Below, piece by piece: positions 35,986 to 48,316 of a stretch of 64,000 nucleotides of DNA. The position numbers and the translations under genes are program-made. Under the pieces are notes generated by a model. The model searched no databases. It was not told where the DNA came from and worked only from the letters and a program-made list of their open reading frames with translations. How positions within the stretch are numbered: the stretch's first letter is position 1; each line of letters starts with the position of its first letter. The stretch is from Nectonema munidae (taxonomy: Eukaryota; Nematomorpha; Nectonematoida; Nectonematidae), in contig JAUIRK010000017.1 in the NCBI GenBank assembly GCA_030549495.1, positions 392,501 through 456,500 on the forward strand, given 5' to 3'.

Positions 35986-36925
35986 ACACTCACTCAATGC
36001 ATGCAGTACTGTTAGGTTGTATGAAAAAAGTAATGTAGTTGCTTATTATACTTTTGCTCGGACAAAAGTTAAAAATTTAAGCTAAAAATGTAGACTTAAT
36101 GGCAAGTAACTTTGAATTTCTTAATTAAAACAATCAATTATTATTTATCGATTTCAGCACAAAGTTAAAGCATATAGCATTTATATACGCTCATTTCCCT
36201 TCTCTTTCACTGTCTCACCACTTTTCTAGTGGAAATGCGCCTGAGAATACAATTTCTTCTCTTCCCTTCCATATTGCCTAGATTCAAGAACAAAGCCTTT
36301 TGCCTACCATATCTATATTATATAATATAAACTTATAGGGACGTAGCTAGAAATTCCAATTTGATAAGCTACATCTTTCCATTCATTCTTCCTATGAAAT
36401 TAATGACCAAATGTTGCTTATAACAGTTCTACTCTTTGTGCATATGAGCTCGTTTATCTGTCTGTCTCTTTCTATTTTAAGCCTTTTCCATTTCTAATTT
36501 CATTAGTGTATACATTTTTTATTTTAATTTCATAACACTTTCAAGCGAAATAACGCCATTTAAGTTGATAGAAATTTAAATTTGAAAGACACAGGTATCC
36601 TACATTAATAAGAGTAACGAATATACGTGCTTATCCTGAGATGATATTTTTCACACCTAATTTTCCGGGAATCCATCATACACGAGATATAAATTTACAT
36701 AATTAAAATGTAGTGAAATTTAATTTATTTACTTTATAGAAAGGAGCTTCATTTATATGCCAATGATCCAAAACAAATATGGACTGCGTACAGCCCAAAG
36801 TACTCTGAAGGCATCCGTATCTGCTCTACGAGAAAAAGATGAACAGATTATGTCTATTGTAAAAAGCCCAAAAGTCCATCTTTATCTGAAAGTTTTGAAA
36901 AGAGAAAGAAAATGAGATTAGGAAC

Positions 36926-37159
36926 GTGGGATATAGATTGTCTGAAAGAGAAAGGAAACGAGATTGCAGAAGAAATGAAAAGAAGAAAAACTACTTTGTG
37001 TATCAGAAACGAAGTGAGAAGGTAAAGCAACACGAGATTGGCGGAGGTTATAAGCCTTTCTATAGTGGCGAAATAAATAAAAGGAATGGGATAGGAATTA
37101 TTATTTCAGAAAGATTCAAAGGAAATGTTTTAGAAGTGAGGAGAAATAAAGACAGATGA
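36926..37159 (+). pseudogene. LINE endonuclease fragment frame
   Basis: This part of the endonuclease domain of the LINE contains HEIGGGYKPFYSGEINKRNG and IIISERFKGNVLEVRRNKDR, which align by eye with RTE-type (craniofacial development protein 2-like) endonucleases. The N-terminal GTWDIDCL piece lies in a different frame, so a frameshift separates them. It is non-functional. Confidence 0.75.
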
Positions 37160-37917
37160 ATTACAATCAAAGTTTGACGAGATAACGAGTTAATATGGAT
37201 TTCAGATTTACAAGCGTTAATTGATAAAGTAATGGAAAATGAAATTTTGATAAATTGGAGCTGAGAAGCTGATTTAAATGGTCATGTAGGAAATAAGGGG
37301 ACGGTTACTTGTCCTTCTATACATGGAGGACATGCTTATAGAAAAAGAAATGAAGAAGGAGAAAAAATCTTAGTATGGCAGAAAAACTTTATGGAAAAAC
37401 ATAAAGGAATCTCTGATTGGTATAAGAGAAAATGTCTTGATAAGAACCAAATCAGGTAAAAGAAAGCAAAAAGAAGCATGATCTTTGGGTTAAAATTATA
37501 GACATCCTTTTAGGGAAAAGAAGTTTTCTTTTAAGCAATACAAAAAAACAAAAACCAAGAAGACCAAGAAAAATATGTGATAAAAAAGAATTTAGCTAAA
37601 AAGATTTTCGCCATTGCTATAAGAAAAAAAACAGAAGAGTTGTATAAAGAGTTAAACACCAAAAAGGTGAAAATCGAATATACAAAATTGTAAATTCAAG
37701 ACAAAAAGGCACACAAGAAAGTTAAAACATAGAATGTCAAATATGAAAACCATTTTTATTGTGAAACAACTTGTAGAAAAAAAGATTGAAGGAATTCGTC
37801 AGTATTCTGTGGATTTGTAGATCTTGGAAAAGCATATAATCGAGTGCCAAAGATGTAGTCTATTTTTATTTGCGAAAAAGAGGACTAGAGTAAAAGATTT
37901 TCAGGATCATAATAAAA

Positions 37918-38103
37918 ATGTATAAAGAAAGCAAAACAGTAGTTAGGACAACGATTGGATTTTCTAGAGAATTTGAGAGCAGTGTAGGACTACACCAAGT
38001 TTATATTTTAAGTTCACATTTATTTGCTTTAGTCATCGATGTGCTATCTGAAGCACTAAGAGCGCAGAGAAGTTGTGAGAATTATTTTTTGATGATCCTG
38101 TAA
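37918..38103 (+). pseudogene. LINE reverse-transcriptase fragment frame
   Basis: MYKESKTVVRTTIGFSREFE followed by SSVGLHQVYILSSHLFALVIDVLSEALR corresponds to the RT region just before the FADD motif (family form MY...RTVVR...G....F...VGLHQGS.LSP.LF..V.D.LS). The expected HQGSXLSP is HQVYILSS, so conserved residues are lost. The FADD motif lies downstream in another frame. Confidence 0.78.
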
Positions 38104-38480
38104 TAATGGCTAACAAGAAAGAAGAAAAGAGTGGCGTAATGGCCAAATTGTTTGGAAAAAGTAGGATTGAAAATAAATTCTGAAAGGTCCGAAACCATGA
38201 TCAGCAACAGAAGTGGAAATGAAATGCTAAAAATCAAAGATATTCATGCTGGTATGGTCATGTCAAGAGAAAGGAAGAAAATGATACTATATGTAGAATA
38301 ATGGAACAACATGCTATGGGGAAAAGAAAAAGAGGTCACCCTTGTAAAAGATGGAAAGATGGAATGAGAGGAAAACTGGAACAAATTGGTCTAAACTCTA
38401 AAGGAAAGTGATATGCAAGATAAAATAAAATGCACGTCACCGGCCTCTAACTTGGGGATAAGGCGAAGGCGAAGAAGTAG

Positions 38481-39132
38481 AAGACTCAAAAGAAACAAAT
38501 AAAAAAGAATTCTTGAGCTATCACAGAAGAGAGAATATTTAAATGTATAAAAACTTATAGAGTGGAATAATCAAAATATACTTTGATTTGAATAGGAGTG
38601 TTTTAATATCAAAGATATATACAAAAGTGAATTTAGTCTCTAACTTAATCTGTGTGTTAAGAAGGAAACTTGAATGATGCACCAGGTATAGGTTAAAATT
38701 TTTCAAATCAAGCACGAGATTGCATGATACACGAATATATACGGTTATGGTAATTAGAAAAATGATAAAAATATCTCTAAACGAAATTTTTATTCAATGT
38801 GAAAGTGCTAGAAAATGGACATTGGATTGAAGCATTTGAAAAAACTTTCGAACATTATGATTTTGATGTTTTGAAAAAAATATTATAATTATTCCTTTTC
38901 GCTTTTTGAATTAATGTGTCCTTTTAAGTTTGCTAGCATCCAATAGTTTCATTCTCATTTTCAAGAAAGAGATAAATAAACGAATAGAAACAAATTGCAT
39001 GCACAAAATAGAGAAAACTCTTCTTTGACTTCAAACTTGTTATGTTCGGTCTGTATAAAAATACAACCCATACATCAAAATAGATGTCTGTGTCTTTATC
39101 ACATTAATTTTATAATTACGGACTACTGATGT
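38481..39132. other. Intergenic, nothing recognised
   Basis: AT-rich with no structure noted. Confidence 0.5.
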
Positions 39133-39633
39133 TGCTACGGTAGTTCTAGGACATTTGCCCCTGAAAAATTTCCCCCTGGATAATTCCCCCTAGGACAATT
39201 GCCCCCTATTAGGCCTGTTATGAGAGTTGCGTTCGGACAACTGCTTTCTATCAATAATTCATATTTCTTTTTGATTTTCAAATTCATATAATATATTACC
39301 ATTTTTATTTATTTTTACTTTAATGATATTAGATTTTGTGATTTCAACGTTATCTTTTATTAATTTCTTAGCCTATAACTTGTTTTAATTTATAAAATTT
39401 GACTTTTTATATAAAAAAAAAGTCGGTAAAATTCTAAAATTAGAAATATTTTCGAGTTTAAAAAATTAAAAAATTTGCTTTCTTAGGGTATTTATCATAG
39501 GGGCCATTGTCACTGGTGACAGTTTTCCAGGGGGCAATGTCACAGGTAGGAGTTTTTCAGGGGGCAAATGTCCGGGGGCAATTATCAAGGGGGCAATTTT
39601 TAGAGGGGAATTGTCCGGTTACCTGCTACGGTA
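39133..39633. mobile_element. Phrase-array inverted-repeat element 2 (GGACAATTGCCCCC type)
   Basis: The element spans 39143-39623 and is flanked by the 10-bp direct repeat TGCTACGGTA (39133-39142 and 39624-39633). The left end carries GGACATTTGCCCC, AATTTCCCCCTGG, ATAATTCCCCCTAGG and ACAATTGCCCCC. The right end carries the same kind of phrase inverted: CAGGGGGCAATGTC, CAGGGGGCAAATGTCC, GGGGGCAATTATC and GGGGAATTGTCC. The centre is AT-rich and non-coding. The duplication of 9-10 bp is compatible with a Mutator-like insertion, but this is inference only. Confidence 0.78.
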
Positions 39634-41655
39634 TATATTCAAAAGTGAGCGTATAAATGCGTACCTGAAATGAAAAAAGACCAAATTAAATGTGAAATGG
39701 GTATCTATACTAGAGTTAGTAAAAACTTTAAAAACGCAATTCATCAGAATTTTATAATATAATAAATTAGATAAGTTGCAAAAAGAGCTATTAGAATTCC
39801 AAAAAGATTAAATTGAACTAATAAATTTATATAGCAAAAGCTTGACTTTGTAGTATGTATATTTGTGTCGATATAAGTAAATTTATAAAGTTTTATATCT
39901 CATATAAAATTTTTTTTTATATAAAATACCAAACTCCATATATATTTCTTTAAACCTATAGTATAAAAATGGAAAAAGTTTAAAACACTAAAAAAGTTAT
40001 GTTTATTCGTTCGCAATAAAAATGTGATCGACTCAAATAAAGCTCAAACTTTTAAACTCAAAAACGAATCCTATATGTTATTATAAAGGACTCAAATTTA
40101 TCCATAACCGAAATTAGCTCGGCTTTAAACAATGTTGCGCTGGATAAAGAAAGTTATGCGTAACTAAAGCAGAAGGCGACACAAAATACCTTGTTCCAAA
40201 AAAACTAGTACATATGCGAATGTGCTTTAATTGGATATTTTCATAATAGCTACCACCAAAATCGTTTTTGACAAATTATGTAGTTGTATATTTTAACTGG
40301 TACTAAAAGAGTTTTTAAACAAAATATCAAATTTAAACTAGCATAATGAATTATCCGTTGTTCTTAGCAATTATATTTAGTTTTTTGAGCAGAAAAGAGC
40401 CTTTACCATTATTTATACAAAAAATTATAACATATCAATGATAGTGTTAATTAACATAATTTATTCTTTAATTATTGTTATTAAAAACAATGAAGTAGAA
40501 AAATGAGTAAAATATCGTGTGTTTTACTAAACTAGCTGTTTTTGTTACTAGCCAATTTGTGGTGCAACTCTGCTTGCACTTTTATGGGACTAGATAGAAC
40601 TCCGCAGACCCTTCACACCAAATGAATGCTAATGGTAAAAATGCACTTCTACAAAAACATTGTCGTATTTTTGATAGAACTTATATTCCTTGTTTATATG
40701 ATACAACTTGGCCATGCCGTTAAAACTTGTTCTAAAATATCTGTTTTGTGGGTCTGATCCCTCTATTCCCATCCCAGCCAAAGTGTAATATGTAAATTTA
40801 TTTTTTACTTAATAAACATTATAGAATAATATCAAAAAAAAAATCATTAAAGAATTTTCATTTATATAGAAGTTATAATGTTTCACTTATTTTTTTTGTC
40901 TTTTATGCTGTTGTTTTTAATGATGTTTTTGTAGCTCTTCTCTTTTACATACAAATATTTTTATGAAAAAAATTGTATTGACTTATCAATAGGATAAAAT
41001 GAACATAATAAATAAATTGAATTTTTAGGGCAAATATTTCTTATATCGATCAAAATTTATTTTACGTTATCACTTCTTTACTGAAAAAAGTAGTACACGC
41101 AACTATATAATCACACGTAATTTAAATACTAATTATAATAAATTTAATCATAACTATAATATAATTGCTATTATACTAGTGTTTTTTTACTACTTTTGTT
41201 GTCATTTTCATATAAACCCCTCATCATTGAAAAAATGTAGTAGGTATAAAGTCGTAGTACGTAAGTTTAGTGTTTGATATTGTAAAATTAGTGATATTGT
41301 AGTAAGTTTACCACCCTTTTTCTACCACCTCAATAAGTTTTGTCTCTCTCTTTATGTAGTATTGCTTGAGAAAAAGAAAGGATATCCTTGGAAAAAAAGT
41401 TTGATGTGAATTTTATATGACCAAAAAGTTTAATCTTTTATTGACGGAGGCTTTATTTCTTTAAGACAACGTCTGGGTTAATAATAATTGAATTAAAAAC
41501 AAAATTAAAAAAAACATTTAAAAAAGTTTCAATATAATTTTTTTATATTTTAATTAATATATAGTTATAGGAGATTGTAAGTTAATTTATTTTATCAATG
41601 CATATTAACGCCATCTAAATACAATAATTTAACAAAAATATATACATAAATTTAA
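39634..41655. other. Intergenic, mostly unremarkable
   Basis: A GTGGGTCTGATCCCTC string near 40759 resembles a B box but lacks an A box at the right distance. No gene was recognised. Confidence 0.45.
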
Positions 41656-41932
41656 AGTATCAGCAGGGTCTGCCTTAGTGTTCGCGTGGCCCTATACAAA
41701 ATGGATTGCGCGGGGTCCAGTGTGGGTAGGAAAAAAGATTAAAAGTGAGAAATAAGATTTTGAAAAAAAGAAAAGGGATTTGTTTTATTACTTTTTCATT
41801 AACACAAAATGACGATCAAAGTAACTTTACTTTGCGAAACTTGCATTTAGCGAAATCATACAATATATCATCAAAATTGAAAATGAGAAGCGCGGGGCCC
41901 ATTGCGGCCGCATAGGTTGCAGTGAGTATCAG
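41656..41932 (-). mobile_element. hAT-like MITE, GGCCGGCC-ended family, copy 2
   Basis: The element spans 41664-41924 (261 bp) in the opposite orientation to copy 1. The perfect 8-bp repeat AGTATCAG flanks it (41656-41663 and 41925-41932). Its left end, CAGGGTCTGCCTTAGTG, corresponds to copy 1's right end. Its right end on the minus strand starts CACTGCAACCTATGCGG, which corresponds to a position 18 bp inside copy 1's left end. The interior is nearly identical to copy 1. Confidence 0.85.
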
Positions 41933-42307
41933 TATTGACAAAATTATCAACGTATTTAAGTAAAGATTATAAAAAGTAAGATTATAAGTTGATTAAGATT
42001 TTTTGAAAATTCTATTATAAAAATTTTATTTTCAATTTATTCCCCATTCAGAGGTGGGTAACAAAGTGATATCTTTATCTTCAGTCTTTTTGAAAAAAAT
42101 CTACACATTGATCACATTTATTGTAACTCTTCTTCTGATGTCATGTAAATCTGAAGAGAGCTTTCTACTTTTGAAAATATTAAAAAACTTTCGGAGTTTT
42201 TAAATGGAGTAGATATAGACTAACATCTCACTGTGAATCTTGGATTTTTTTAACCAAATCTTTAAAAATGTATCCTATATATTATTGAATTATATTGAGT
42301 TTTTGTG

Positions 42308-42608
42308 TTATGCCTAGAGTTGCCAGATGTCTCTTTTTTCTGCGATTGCTTAATAACGGAAACACAGGGACTTGAAAAGAATTCATGTTATTCATTCACT
42401 AATGTTATATTTAAGAAGCTCATACAAATTTAGCCTCAAATATGATTGATTAATCTGATTTTCTACTATAAAAACTGCTCTCTTACTTCCAAAATATGTT
42501 TTCATATTAATTATTTTTGTAAGAAATAGAAAAAAATGGTTGCTGACTTTTTTCAATACCATTTTGTACCTGTTTGATGATTTATAATTATGACAACCTT
42601 AATTATGC
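42308..42608. mobile_element. Probable short inverted-repeat element (AGAGTTGCCA ends)
   Basis: The left end is CTAGAGTTGCCA at 42314 and the right end on the minus strand is AAGGTTGTCA at 42600. The flanks TGTTATGC and AATTATGC match at six of eight. The 287-bp interior is non-coding. Confidence 0.5.
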
Positions 42609-43033
42609 TCACTGTTCCAAAATTTCAGGCTGCTTCTTTGAGTTAGAGTATTTATTAGTTGATTAGTTGGCTAAATTCTTAGTGTTATTGAAAGAAATAA
42701 TATATCATTTTAACTCTTTGAGAATTAGTGTAGCAGCGATGTACCCAAGAAATGAAATCGTTCTCTTTAAATATTATAAAATCTCATTGAAATTAGAAAG
42801 CAGTGGATTAGTCTTCAAATTTATGGTCCTCAAAGTATTAAACAAAAAATTTAATATAACTGACAAAATAAAAACTTTTTTTATTATGTATTTGTCTTTG
42901 ATTCCTAATATTTCATATATATAATAACGAAGAGTCATATTTATTTTAATATTTAATATAAACAAAATGCGTATGGCTTTGTTAAAATTAACAAGACACT
43001 TGAATATTTATGTAGAATAACTTTTTTTTATAA
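42609..43033. other. Intergenic, nothing recognised
   Basis: Overlapping frames on opposite strands (42667-42965) look like AT-rich chance. Confidence 0.5.
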
Positions 43034-43169
43034 TTAACCCATTTACGACAAAGTTCCTTTTTTGGAACATAAGTAATTTCATCTTCGTCTGCTTTTTTCA
43101 ATGACTTTGAATATAAATCGTCTGCGTTTTTTAGATATCGTCTGCTTTGCTTGGTCTTAAATGGGTTAA
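43034..43169. mobile_element. TTAA-flanked MITE with well-kept inverted ends
   Basis: 136 bp. The left end is TTAACCCATTTACGACAAAG and the right end on the minus strand is TTAACCCATTTAAGACCAAG (18 of 20 match). The interior has three TCGTCTGC motifs. Confidence 0.85.
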
Positions 43170-45463
43170 AGCAAAAAAATGAGTTGAAATTAAAAAGTAC
43201 TACCTTAAAGTTAAAATTCTGTAATCAAGATGCAAATATTGAAGATTTCTACAGCGTATCATTTTTCTTTTCTTCTTTCATACTTTAAAGTTCATCTTAT
43301 ATACTTCAACATCGCCTTTTTTTATATCTTTTAACACATAACTTTTTTATATTGAACATAAATGAGAGAATGATGAACTTAATGAAAAGGCCGAATTTAA
43401 CATGAAAAAGATGAACTTTTACAGCCTCATTCTTATCCTTTATCCAGACCCTTTTCATTGAATATATATATAGAGAATTTGGTTTGGATTTGAGGCGACA
43501 CTAATAATAATTCAGTATAATTGAGCAAAAAAGTTTCTTACGAAAGGAATTGTCTGAAAGAAAGACATGCCTATGTACAGAGAAGTGAATAAGGGGTGTA
43601 GCGCTAAAAATCATTACTTGACAATGATGGACTTGTAAGTGGGAGGCAATAGTGAGTTAGGAAAATGAAAAAGTAGCGCATGTTAATTGCAAAAATGTAT
43701 TGGAATCCACAATGAACACAAGCGAGCAATGATCTACCACTTATTTATTGGATGTGATATAAGAGTAATCCTAGACTCTTCATACATATGCCAGTTAAGT
43801 CGAAAAATTTTTGAAAAAAAAGGAAATATAGTATATGAGAGAAAGTATAAAATTTGTAATGAACGCGTTGAAGAAATGATGATGATTATGGGATGATGAT
43901 GATGGCGTGACGATGTGTTGAAGGTGATGATGAAATTGATCACATTGATGATAATTGGTTTATATAACAGTGTGCGCGCGTAGAACAATGCGTTTAGTGA
44001 TGCTTAAACATTTTGCTAAACTTTCTTCTTTCTCAAAACTGCCGTTCTTATCTCTTCGATTAAGTTGATAAAAATAATAACGTCTAAATATTACTTTCCA
44101 AAACCAAATAGATGCAAATTATAGTAAAAAATGATATCTTTATAATATATGTCGATGTGCAATTCGCATTGACAGCTCATATAATATACGTGTATACACT
44201 TTATTTGTCTATCACAGCAAATCTAAAATACACTTTCGCGCATTGTAAAAACTGATTAATAAAATGGCGGCATTGTCAACTTGCCCTTTTCCAATAATAA
44301 CTAAAATCATTCTTCTGCAAGATAATGCGTTGAATGATATGAAATACTTTAACGAGAATATTTGTCACTATACCCACCACCATTATTATCATTGTTATTA
44401 TTTAAAACGAATTCATACGATGCAAATGGAATGATAACTTATTTTGATTCACGTCTTATCTCTAAAATGTAGAAGATTTCGACTGATGACAATGAAACGT
44501 TCATTTAAAAGTGAGTCTGAATCGCGTATTTCTTTTGGCAGTAGCATCACCTTTTTCATTGGTATAGAACTTAATTTAAAAAATTGGAACCGCACCCAAG
44601 CATGTTTTTATTCGCCAACACTGTCTAAAAATATTTCATTATGATGATGAGAGGCGAGGAATTTAGAAAAAATATCATTCATTTTTTTGTGATTTTTTAG
44701 GTGTTTTTTTCTATTATCGATAGCTTGGCAAAACTTCGGAGGCATTTTATATGCTGAAGAAGTGTGGGCCTAGTATATAATATCTTTTGGTAAAAAAATT
44801 TGAGAGCTTATAACTTTTTTTCGACAAAATGTTAACTCACCAAACTTTGCATAGCAGGTAAGATATAAAAATGGAACTTTGTGTCAAAATTAAAAAAAAA
44901 TTTATATATAAAAATATGGTAGGGTAACATAGAAAAGCGGTTGTGCAGAATATAAAGCTACCACATCTCTTTACATGCTCCAAAAAAGAGCTGTTTTTTG
45001 TTATGAATCACAAAGTAGTAGCCAAAAAGAAAAGTAAGGTAATAAAAAAAATAATGAAAGGGATTTTTGTAAAAAATTTGTTTAAATTTTATTTTCCCAT
45101 TTTTAGAGTTTTCTATGCAGCATGAAAAAATCAGTTAATAGTGCAAAAACATATGTTATTGTCACGTAATGTCAAAAAATATGAACAACTTTTCAAAAGA
45201 GCATATTTATCTTTGCTTCCAATAAGCAAACAAAATTGTATTCAAAACTTTATAATTCGTTTATTGCTACGAGGATTGCTTTATTGGAATTAGAAAAAAA
45301 ATTTAACTATTTTTTTACAAAAATTAGACATACTGTAGGTAAACAATACGTAGTTGTGTGGCATACAAGAAATTCGGGAAGTATAGCTGTTGAAAATATA
45401 ACGAGACAACAAATTCAAGCGGAAGATACATAGCTAATAAGATATTATGCATACATGCGAGAA
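43170..45463. other. Intergenic with GATGAT-rich patch
   Basis: A GATGAT-rich stretch at 43876-43950 generates the short frames on both strands there. No gene was recognised. Frames at 44444-44644, 44943-45125 and 45236-45433 show no family resemblance. Confidence 0.5.
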
Positions 45464-45894
45464 CAGTGTTTCTCTATCCTTTTGTATAAAGGAAGTTTTG
45501 TAAAAAGTTTGCCAAATATTTTAAAATCACCCCACTATGAAGTAAAAAATACTGAAAATCTTTAACGTTTTTAAATTTTTCATTCTTTCACTAAAATCTT
45601 ACTAAACATTTTCTTCTAAAGATATCATATTTGAAGAAAACCTATTTATCACCATTCTTCTTTTTCGAGTTTAAACAAAACATTAATTGTGAAAAATAAA
45701 TGCTTTTCCAGCTGAAATTTAGGATGAAATTTTTTTTAACCATGTCTGAAATCTTCACTACAATGTAAAAATTAAGTTTTTGAAAATATTTCTCAAAATT
45801 TGTTCTTATATTTTCAAACTGTCTCTTAAAATTGATCGCTTGATTTCCATTTTAACCAAGAAGTGGGCAATTCTCCCATGGTAGAGAAACTCCG
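45464..45894. mobile_element. Probable hAT-like MITE
   Basis: The left end is CAGTGTTTCTCTATCC and the right end on the minus strand is CGGAGTTTCTCTACC (431 bp between outer ends). No clear target duplication remains and the interior is AT-rich and non-coding. Confidence 0.5.
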
Positions 45895-47440
45895 CCTTAC
45901 AATTTGATCAAAATCTAATACTTATTTTTAACATCAGAAAAAATAAAATTTTTTTGACAATTTCCCTTTCTTTGCCTTAACTGAAAAATTCAATATGAAA
46001 AAGTCTGCTTTTTTTAACAGAAGCTGCACCTTATATAAACAAAGCAAAAAAGACCTGAAAGTTTTATTTACTTAAACATTTCCTCCAACATATATGAAAT
46101 TTGTTTCTATAAATATTAAATTAATTAATTTCTAATGAAAAATCCTTATTAAAGTACCTTTAAAATGTTTTCTTTTTTGTCAAATATTTCGGAATTTGCA
46201 TTACCTCTTCAACATGTGATTAAAAGCTGGACAAAATGGGCTTGAGCTCTGTTATTTTTCTTTTCAAAGTTCCACAAGTTTAGGAAGTTATATCAAAACA
46301 AAACTTTGGGAAAGAGTATTTGTAACTCTTTTAATAATAATAACCTAATATATAATAATTTCAAGCGAAAAATAATAAATAATCAAGTACGTTATAATAA
46401 GCAGCACGTAAACAAACAGTAAACAAATGGGCGGTAGCTAAAAGAAATTTTTGTATCTGCAGACATAGCAAGAGTTTTTGGTACAAATCAGAGATAGAAA
46501 TGGAAGCAGAGAAATTAAAACGGGTATTAGCTCTGACTGCTGGATGTCCCTTTTAGCGTTCGTAAAGAAACTTATAAGAAGGACAAGTTTATTAATTTAA
46601 AATACAAAAAAAAAATAAAATTAGTAAGATGATTTATTTAAAAAGATGATTGTATGGGAAAATTTTCAAAAGTCTATAAAGGCGTTATTGTGAAAAGGGC
46701 ATGTTTCTAATGCTTTTAAAAGAACTTTTGGATTTAAATTAAAATTCATTGGAAACATAAGTCCTATATTATGACTTATAAATACTTATTTATTTTATAT
46801 AAAAAAAATTGCCCATTTCTTTTGTTGTAAACGGGCTAATTAATATTCTTTCCATTGCTAAAGGCTTATATTTTTCTTCTTCTTCCTCTTCTTATTATTA
46901 TAGTTTGCTTTACAAATTTATTGAGAATATATAATAATTATAGTCAAAATTGATTTTTAGCAGTAAATAACATAATTTCATTACTTTCTTTTATTCAAAC
47001 GGGTAGGAAAAGTTTTGTGCATTATATAATCCCTTTCTCGCGAACAATGAATTCGGAATGTGGATGGGGCCTGAACTATGTGTATATATCTCCAGAGCAT
47101 AGGGTTCGAGCTATTTATCCACAGGTCCACAGACCTGCCTTCCAGTACTCCTCTCAACACTATGTATCCAATGTTTGTTTATCCATAAATACCAAACCCA
47201 AGATAATAACGCGAAGATAATGCTTTCAATATCTGTAGAATAAAGGAAAGAATTTTGATACTACTTCTATAAATACAGATGTAAAAAATGGTGATTGTGT
47301 TTTACTTCGACCAAATTTGACTAAGGATTACATCCCTTTTACAGACCACATTTTAGTGTTGATGGCAAAAATAGATTTGAAGTAGAATAAATATTTTTAT
47401 TGAAATATTTTCAACACAATTGTACTTTATCAATGCGAAA
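45895..47440. other. Intergenic, nothing recognised
   Basis: A TTC/TTA-rich patch lies at 46876-46902. A frame at 47017-47220 is less AT-rich than usual but not recognised. Confidence 0.45.
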
Positions 47441-47443
47441 CAG

Positions 47444-47832
47444 ACTTCATTGCTAATGAAGCAGTAAAGCAATTAAATGATGAACAAACAGAAAGAGTTT
47501 GCAAGACTCGATCGAGAAAGAGGGTTTACGAGATCAATATCAATGAGGAGATCAGATCAATGAGCTGTGGCAAGCAGCAAACATACAAAACTTTAGGAAA
47601 CAGAAGCGATGTGAAGCAAGATTGATTGCATTTTTTCCGAAAGCTGTCAAAGTCGATACGAGTTGGTCCAAAGAAGATATTAAGTGGTTGACAAATAAAA
47701 TATATTTGTAAGTTTTTTGCAAAAGTATCATTCGAAAATCAATGCATCAGCATTTGTATAAGAAGATCAGGATCAAGAAAGGCATTGGGCGCAAACATGA
47801 TATAAAACTAAATTTTATGTGAAGTATATTTG
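47444..47832 (+). pseudogene. Unidentified coding-like relic
   Basis: Two neighbouring plus-strand segments translate to charged, helix-prone sequence quite unlike the background: NEAVKQLNDEQTERV with TRSRKRVYE (47450-47535), and INELWQAANIQNFRKQKRCE followed by EARLIAFFPKAVKVDTSWSK and EDIKWLTNKIY (47556-47709). They are not in one frame, so the unit is broken. A GTAAGT donor-like site follows at 47711-47716. A third piece lies at 48317-48443. I do not recognise the family. It may be a decayed host gene or retrocopy; a transposon origin is not excluded. Confidence 0.4.
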
Positions 47833-47841
47833 TTTTTATTT

Positions 47842-48206
47842 TTACACAAACATTAATGTATGAAGATTTAAGGCTAATAAAATCTGTGTCAATTTTTTGC
47901 TCCAATTGTCAAAGGGGTTGAGAAAAAGCATTATGAAGCATTCTATTCCACAAATATTTAACACTTTCAAAAACAATTCAAAATAAGACTGATAAAGAGC
48001 TAATTCAAGATCTGTCCATTTTTTTGCGCTCAAATACGCAAAAGCGTCAACAACACCTTCAGTTCCCATCAATGATTGACAGAGATCTCTGATCAAATAT
48101 TCCAATAAGAAGATGAAGGAAGGAACAACGTCTCTAGTAGTAATATTGTTTGAGACTTCATTGAATTTAGATATGAATCCGCTGTATCTTGGATACCAAA
48201 GTGCTT
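47842..48206 (-). CDS. Unidentified 121-codon open stretch
   Basis: The minus strand is open for about 121 codons. The translation includes WYPRYSGFISKFNEV, RDVVPSFIFLLEYLIRDLC, TEGVVDAFAYLSAKKW and a leucine/phenylalanine-rich end. The early part looks protein-like; the later hydrophobic part could be AT-rich chance. There is no in-frame ATG at the start (the first codon follows a TAA), so it would be an exon or a fragment. It lies between two pieces of the plus-strand relic. No family was recognised. Confidence 0.25.
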
Positions 48207-48316
48207 ATTTTTTTGTTGATGTTGTAATATTAGACAATGGAATAAGTTGATTTCCGCACTTATTAAAAATTTGTAAAAATAATTGTAAAAAAGGTTCCAC
48301 CCTTTTTATGTTTACA

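Larger units (their letters stand above)
36912..38480 (+). mobile_element. RTE-like LINE relic
   Basis: A non-LTR retrotransposon ORF in pieces on the plus strand. The endonuclease starts MRLGTWDIDCLKEK (family form M..GTWNV.SL), then GGYKPFYSGEINKRNGIG (family form GYK..YSG...R.GVGI), then EADLNGHVGNKG and HGGHAYRKRNEEGEKIL (family form GDLNGHVG...HGG.GYG.RNEEGE.IL). The reverse transcriptase retains FVDLGKAYNRVP (motif A), TVVRTTIGFSREFESSVGLHQ and FADD. The C-terminus has WYGHVKRKEEND and GKRKRGHPCKRWKDG. At least seven stops or frameshifts break it, a large part between endonuclease and RT is missing, and the 5' end is not defined. A GGCGAAGGCGAAGAAG tail at about 38463 probably marks the 3' end. 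Confidence 0.85.

Noticed and set aside
40745-40790. B-box-like GTGGGTCTGATCCCTC as a SINE or tRNA
   Set aside because: No A box at the right distance and no plausible cloverleaf.
44481-44510. CTGATGA..GAAA, resembling a hammerhead ribozyme core
   Set aside because: The required stem III and the cleavage-site half with a complementary stem I could not be found at a suitable distance.
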